Shown here in pieces: positions 5,343-8,771 of a stretch of 8,771 bases of DNA; the stretch's first letter is position 1, and each line of letters begins with the position of its first letter. The notes under the pieces were generated by a model. It was not told the origin of the DNA and did no database searches. It saw only the letters and a program-made list of their open reading frames with translations. The position numbers and the translations under genes are program-made. The stretch spans positions 1 through 8,771 of the forward strand of contig JALWQZ010000011.1 in the NCBI GenBank assembly GCA_027077895.1. The letters are read 5' to 3'. The DNA comes from Microcaldota archaeon (lineage in GTDB: Archaea; B1Sed10-29; WALL01; WAMD01).

Positions 5343-5968
5343 TAATTACTAGTCTTCTGACTAGGTTTGGTCAACAGGCCTTCCCTTGATATCCAAGCAT
5401 GGACAAAGAATGGGAAAACCAGTGCCAGATAAAACAAGAATGTTAAAACATTTCTAATTATTATATGTGGTATCCTACCTGCAATTGCAACAGGAAGAAG
5501 CCAGACCCCAACTAGAATTGTGGAAACCACATGTGCCTTCCAACTAACATCCGGCTCTAGGAACCTAAACAGAATATACAAAACGACTGGTGCAAACCAT
5601 GTATATGTAAACGAAAAGAAGTATAAGTCAGAAAAGAAAACCAAAAACAAGGGGTACCTTTTTATCCCATCCTCTATGCCAGTCATTATGTCATCCTTCT
5701 CAAACAACTCTCTAGACACAGAGTATAGTATGGAAATGTCAAGTGGGACAAAGAATATGAAGGTTATCATCCCAACCAGAAGCCGGCCTAGGTGTATGTG
5801 GGTAGTTACCTGCATCACGTGAACCATGGAGTATATAATTGGATTTCTCAGAGAGTCGAGTAGAGAATTGTAAAACAGTAGTTGGACAACTCCTGCAAAT
5901 AGAAAGACCAACATCAAAGCAGAGAAGTGCAATAGGAACGTGTATACCAGCTTCTCCCTCATTTGCAT
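5342..5968 (-). CDS. polytopic membrane protein of unknown function
   Basis: A 208-residue protein with about five to six hydrophobic segments, roughly at residues 10-34, 42-54 (weak), 60-82, 106-134, 143-164 and 168-190. The longest polar stretch, SRELFEKDDIMTGIEDGIKRY (85-105), is probably a cytoplasmic loop, and the C-terminus (REGLLTKPSQKTSN) is polar and basic. No family is recognised, and I see no transporter or enzyme motif. The start is ATG 5968 (MQMREK), overlapping the upstream gene by 10 bp. ATG 5962, which makes an ATGA overlap with the upstream stop, is a good alternative; GGGAG upstream sits about 11 bp from the first. It lies between a membrane-anchored thioredoxin-like gene and the aCPSF2-like gene, so the first two products may act together at the membrane (inference). 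Confidence 0.82.
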   Translation of the reverse strand: MQMREKLVYTFLLHFSALMLVFLFAGVVQLLFYNSLLDSLRNPIIYSMVHVMQVTTHIHLGRLLVGMITFIFFVPLDISILYSVSRELFEKDDIMTGIEDGIKRYPLFLVFFSDLYFFSFTYTWFAPVVLYILFRFLEPDVSWKAHVVSTILVGVWLLPVAIAGRIPHIIIRNVLTFLFYLALVFPFFVHAWISREGLLTKPSQKTSN

Positions 5969-6564
5969 TTATTCTCAACTCCCTTTACTTCTGTTATATT
6001 GAATGGCCACTCGACTAACTTTCCACATAGATATATTGCTGGGTATCTAGTAACGTTGAGATATGTAGTAAGTGAATTTACAACTGTGGAATTCGTGTCA
6101 ACTGGGAATGCCAGGACGATGAACTTCCCCTTTGATGCATCTAGTATCTTCCCTGCCTCGAGAGATTCTGGTTTATCCCTCTTGAAAAAATAGAGGATTA
6201 GATGTGGATGAATATTACAAGAAGATTGGAGAACCTCACCCGTCAGGTAGGCCTCGGATTCTACGGACATGTACTGGTCAAGTACATCATCTGGAACCTT
6301 CGCATTCTCTAGCCTGTATGGAAGGTTAAAGTGCCCTAGGCTGGACAGCAGCATGTAATACCTAGCCTCTGCGTATGAACACAAACTAGGAGCATACGAA
6401 AAACTCCTCAAGTCTTTTATCTGGTCTTCCAACTGGTTAAGTTTTTTCGACGTTGAATGGTAATATGCCTGACCAATATACCATCCAGTGCCAACTCCTG
6501 CCACATAAAGGAACAAACTGGACAACAAGACAAATAACATAACCGATTTGCTAGTTTGGGGCAT
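5959..6564 (-). CDS. membrane-anchored thioredoxin-like protein without CxxC
   Basis: A 201-residue protein with one N-terminal hydrophobic segment (about residues 8-31), which should anchor it with the rest outside the cell. A short coiled-coil-like stretch (KKLNQLEDQIKDLRSF, 40-55) follows. The C-terminal half looks like a thioredoxin fold: strand HLILYFFKRD (120-130), helix PESLEAGKIL, strand KFIVLAFPVD (147-156), then YLNVTRYPAIYLCGKLV (168-184), where Tyr-Pro fits the thioredoxin cis-Pro site. The place where CxxC would stand reads KRDKPES, so it cannot be an ordinary disulfide oxidoreductase. Four cysteines occur elsewhere (62, 116, 180, 200). NxT/S sequons (NST, NVT, NIT) are compatible with N-glycosylation outside the cell. 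It is the first gene of the four-gene operon; start ATG 6564 is leaderless-type, with a TATA-like box 28 bp upstream. The fold assignment is by eye. Confidence 0.75.
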   Translation of the reverse strand: MPQTSKSVMLFVLLSSLFLYVAGVGTGWYIGQAYYHSTSKKLNQLEDQIKDLRSFSYAPSLCSYAEARYYMLLSSLGHFNLPYRLENAKVPDDVLDQYMSVESEAYLTGEVLQSSCNIHPHLILYFFKRDKPESLEAGKILDASKGKFIVLAFPVDTNSTVVNSLTTYLNVTRYPAIYLCGKLVEWPFNITEVKGVENKCK

Positions 6565-6567
6565 AGG

Positions 6568-6575
6568 TATAAAAA
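6568..6575 (+). promoter_or_regulatory. TATA box for the glycosyltransferase genes
   Basis: TATAAAAA is centred about 29 bp before ATG 6601 with no SD between, suggesting a leaderless or nearly leaderless transcript. It lies at the probable transcription start of the divergent operon. Confidence 0.6.
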
Positions 6576-6587
6576 TGAAGTTCCTAG

Positions 6588-6596
6588 TAAATAAAA
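6588..6596 (-). promoter_or_regulatory. TATA box for the minus-strand four-gene operon
   Basis: On the minus strand TTTTATTTA is centred about 28 bp before ATG 6564, again with no SD, so leaderless initiation is likely. It sits 5-13 bp before the start codon of the divergent glycosyltransferase. Confidence 0.55.
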
Positions 6597-6600
6597 CCGT

Positions 6601-7821
6601 ATGGACCTATTGACGTTGCTCACAGATGCATATCTACTTAGTTTCATACCTTCCATAGCATTATCTTTCTTCTATTATTTCCTAGCAATAACACTGGCCA
6701 TCTCTCCAGTAAAGAAAACCGCAAAGGAACCAGAAAAACTGCCGTTTGTAACGATCCAAATACCTGTGTACAACGATGAAATTGTAGGCAAGTCCATTGC
6801 AGCATGCTTAGACATGGACTATCCAAAGGATAGATACGAGATTCTAGTCGCAGACGACTCCACTGACCCCAGTGTAATCGCACAAATTGATAAGTACAAG
6901 GACAACCCACAAGTCAGAATCATACGAAGGAAAAACAGGGAGGGATTCAAGGCGGGCGCTCTGAACAATGCAATGAAGTACACTAGAGGGGAGATAATCG
7001 CTATATTTGACTCTGATTTCATTCCTCCAAAGGACTTTTTGAAAAGGGCGGTATCGCATTTCACTGATCCAAAGGTTGGTGTAGTTCAGGGTAGGTGGAG
7101 GTTTTTCAACCTAGATGAGAACATGGTGTCTATATTCGCCAGCCTAAGCGTCCTTGCGTATCAATACCTGGTATACCCTGCAAAGGACATGGTTGGGACA
7201 CCCTTGTTGTCTGGATCAGCAGTGGTTATAAAAAGAGAGATAATGGAAAAAGTTGGGGGGTGGACCCCCAAACTAAAGGCTGAGGATATGGACCTAGGTC
7301 TTAGGATAATAGCAAACGGGTACAAGATAGTGTTCGACCCTGAACTAGCAGCACACTGTCAAGCACCATTCACCCTAAGTTCGCTAGTCAAACAACAGAT
7401 GAGATGGACCTATGGAGGTTTGGAGGCGTTTAAAACACAGTTCCACAAGATATTCAGGTCAAAAAATTTGTCCCTGTTCCAGAAGGTCTTCCTGACATTT
7501 ATCGTTTCGTTAAATTTCAACTACGTCCTAATACTCCTTCAATTATTGGTGGGTCTCACTCTGGGAATATTCAACATTCTACCATTTGGCCAGTTGTGGT
7601 GGCTAGTTCCAATACTGGGTGGAGGGTACTTCGCAGGAATTACATATGCATTAGTGAATGAGGGATATCAAAAGATAGCAGTTAAGGGGATACTATCAAC
7701 ACTACTGGTAGGTGTGGTTATTTCATCAGCGAACACGTACGCAATATTAAGATTCTTCGCCGGAAAGGAACTCCCATGGTACGTTACCAAGAAACACGCC
7801 TCAATCCCTAAAACCTCGTGA
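6601..7821 (+). CDS. membrane glycosyltransferase family 2, processive type
   Basis: A 406-residue inverting GT2 enzyme that should transfer sugars from a nucleotide-activated donor at the cytoplasmic membrane face, probably building a polysaccharide or glycolipid. One N-terminal hydrophobic segment (about 10-35) precedes the GT-A domain: VTIQIPVYND (50-59), Asp85-Asp86 (VADDST), the DxD motif D137-S-D139, acceptor-base motif Glu228-Asp229 (KAEDMDLGLR), and Q265-x-x-R268-W269 (KQQMRW). These D,D,D,QxxRW signatures are those of cellulose-synthase-like and CslA-like synthases. The C-terminal part has about three to four membrane segments (about 293-325, 331-351, 360-387) and ends LPWYVTKKHAS. 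The sugar specificity cannot be read. ATG 6601 is supported by the TATA box 29 bp upstream. It is followed at once by a second GT2 gene. Confidence 0.92.
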   Translation: MDLLTLLTDAYLLSFIPSIALSFFYYFLAITLAISPVKKTAKEPEKLPFVTIQIPVYNDEIVGKSIAACLDMDYPKDRYEILVADDSTDPSVIAQIDKYKDNPQVRIIRRKNREGFKAGALNNAMKYTRGEIIAIFDSDFIPPKDFLKRAVSHFTDPKVGVVQGRWRFFNLDENMVSIFASLSVLAYQYLVYPAKDMVGTPLLSGSAVVIKREIMEKVGGWTPKLKAEDMDLGLRIIANGYKIVFDPELAAHCQAPFTLSSLVKQQMRWTYGGLEAFKTQFHKIFRSKNLSLFQKVFLTFIVSLNFNYVLILLQLLVGLTLGIFNILPFGQLWWLVPILGGGYFAGITYALVNEGYQKIAVKGILSTLLVGVVISSANTYAILRFFAGKELPWYVTKKHASIPKTS

Positions 7822-7826
7822 GGGAA

Positions 7827-8771
7827 ATGGAACTAATAAATCTAATTGATTCAATCCTGATATGGGTTAACCTACCCCTGCTAATTCTACTCTCTATCTG
7901 GTTTATCATTCTACTCCTCCCAGAAAAGAAATTACGAAAGATTAGAGACTATCCGATGGTATCAGTCATAATTCCAGTTTACAACGAATCAGAAACAATT
8001 GAAGAGTGCATCAATAGCATAAAGGGAAATGACTACCCCAAAGACAAACTAGAGGTTATTGTTGTGGATGACTCAAGCACAGATGGAACCTACGAAAAAG
8101 CAAGCAAGATGGGTGTCAAACTGATAAGAACAGAGAAGGTTGGAAAGGTGGGCTCTCTGAATGAAGGGCTAAAACTAGCAAAGGGTGACATAATAATCAC
8201 AGTTGACGGTGACACTTTCATCCCTAAAGATGGAATAAAGAGGATTGTGAATCAGTTTTCAGAAAAAGATGTTGGGGTGGTTGAAGCAACTGTATCCATG
8301 TCAGGAGAGTCGATACTTGAAAGGTTCCAAAAAATAGAGTTCTCCATCCTATCGCCATTACTCGAGAGGCACAACTGGATTAACATCCTCCCTTTCTTGG
8401 GGGGGCAGGTATGTGGGTTTAGGAGAGAGGCACTAAAGGACGTAGGGGGATTCCAGTCGGGCACAATATCTGAAGACTCTGATACGTATGTTCAAGTTAT
8501 AAATTCTGGCTGGAAGTCAAGATGCGCTAGGATAGATGCAAAAACAAGGCCAGAGAGAAAAATAACCAATTTCCTGAGACAAAGGAGAAGATGGATGCTG
8601 GGTGGTTTACAGGTACTTGTAAAGCACATAAAACCAAAAAAACTGTCTGTTTACTACCCTGTACTCGCAATGGGGACCTGGTCCATATTCCTTAGCCTAA
8701 GCCTGATATTCAATGCGTACGTATTCTTCTACTGGTTCAGGGATTTTACATTTAGGGGAATAATCACATAC
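7827..8771 (+). CDS. second membrane glycosyltransferase family 2, 3'-truncated by window
   Basis: The frame stays open for 315 codons to the window edge with no stop, so the C-terminal membrane part is missing. An N-terminal segment (about residues 8-32) precedes a GT-A domain: VSVIIPVYNE (45-54), Asp81-Asp82 (VVDDSSTDGT), D127-G-D129 (TVDGDTFIP), GGQVCGFRREALKDVGGF (192-209), E216-D217 (TISEDSDT) and Q252-R-R-R-W256. This is closest in style to PgaC/BcsA-like synthases. A further membrane segment begins at about 276-300. It differs strongly from the preceding GT2, so it is not a recent duplicate. The start is ATG 7827, 5 bp after the upstream stop, with a close GAGGG. GTG 7818, overlapping the stop as GTGA, is an alternative adding three residues. 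It probably works with the first GT in one surface-glycan pathway. Confidence 0.9.
   Translation, partial: MELINLIDSILIWVNLPLLILLSIWFIILLLPEKKLRKIRDYPMVSVIIPVYNESETIEECINSIKGNDYPKDKLEVIVVDDSSTDGTYEKASKMGVKLIRTEKVGKVGSLNEGLKLAKGDIIITVDGDTFIPKDGIKRIVNQFSEKDVGVVEATVSMSGESILERFQKIEFSILSPLLERHNWINILPFLGGQVCGFRREALKDVGGFQSGTISEDSDTYVQVINSGWKSRCARIDAKTRPERKITNFLRQRRRWMLGGLQVLVKHIKPKKLSVYYPVLAMGTWSIFLSLSLIFNAYVFFYWFRDFTFRGIITY

Noticed and set aside
5520..5822. Plus-strand 100-residue ORF opposite the membrane protein
   Set aside because: It lies wholly inside a gene with clear membrane-protein character and shows no domain or SD.
2632..5968. The same 10 bases, ATGCAAATGA, at the start of both the glycosylase (2632) and the membrane protein (5968)
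   Set aside because: It is probably coincidence: both give MQM starts with two possible ATGs, but the surrounding bases differ and no repeat extends further.
6644..7064. Several minus-strand ORFs inside the first glycosyltransferase
   Set aside because: The plus strand encodes an unambiguous GT2 domain here; the opposite frames are shadows.
1..8771. CRISPR array, tRNA/rRNA gene, insertion sequence or long direct repeats
   Set aside because: No regularly spaced repeats, tRNA-like cloverleaf with TTCRA arm, transposase motif or terminal inverted repeats were seen on reading both strands.

Overview
This window looks archaeal. It carries an NMD3-family protein, a beta-CASP metallo-RNase of the archaeal CPSF type, a DUF763 protein and an archaeal-type HhH-GPD glycosylase. 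Several Shine-Dalgarno (SD) sites match the GGAGGTGAT consensus, and AT-rich TATA-like boxes sit about 27-29 bp before start codons, as in leaderless archaeal transcripts. GC content is moderate by eye. The tetranucleotide CTAG is unusually common. I cannot place the organism more precisely than a euryarchaeal or DPANN-like lineage.

Left part (1-2630). An unrecognised ORF begins at base 1. Converging on it is a decayed hicBA toxin-antitoxin locus on the minus strand. Its HicB and HicA motifs are still readable, but only by switching frame four times. Upstream of hicB is a small two-helix membrane protein, divergent from a DUF763 gene on the plus strand. DUF763 is followed by an intact antitoxin/RelE-type toxin pair with a 4-bp ATGA overlap. 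A set of TGTATAA half-sites, two of them forming a palindrome over the start codon, precedes the antitoxin coding region. The window thus holds one apparently dead and one apparently intact type II toxin-antitoxin module within 2.5 kb.

Middle part (2632-6564). An HhH-GPD base-excision repair glycosylase with a 4Fe-4S cysteine set on the plus strand meets a tight four-gene operon on the minus strand, and their 3' ends overlap by 11 bp. In transcription order the operon encodes a membrane-anchored thioredoxin-like protein without CxxC, a polytopic membrane protein, an aCPSF2-like RNase and NMD3. The last two belong to RNA processing and large-subunit ribosome biology. The first two have no assigned function.

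Right part (6601-8771). Two consecutive membrane family 2 glycosyltransferases with D,D,D,QxxRW signatures lie on the plus strand, the second cut by the window end. They probably make or modify a surface polysaccharide or glycolipid. Their promoter and that of the minus-strand operon are packed into a 36-bp divergent spacer in which each TATA-like box lies at the other promoter's start site.
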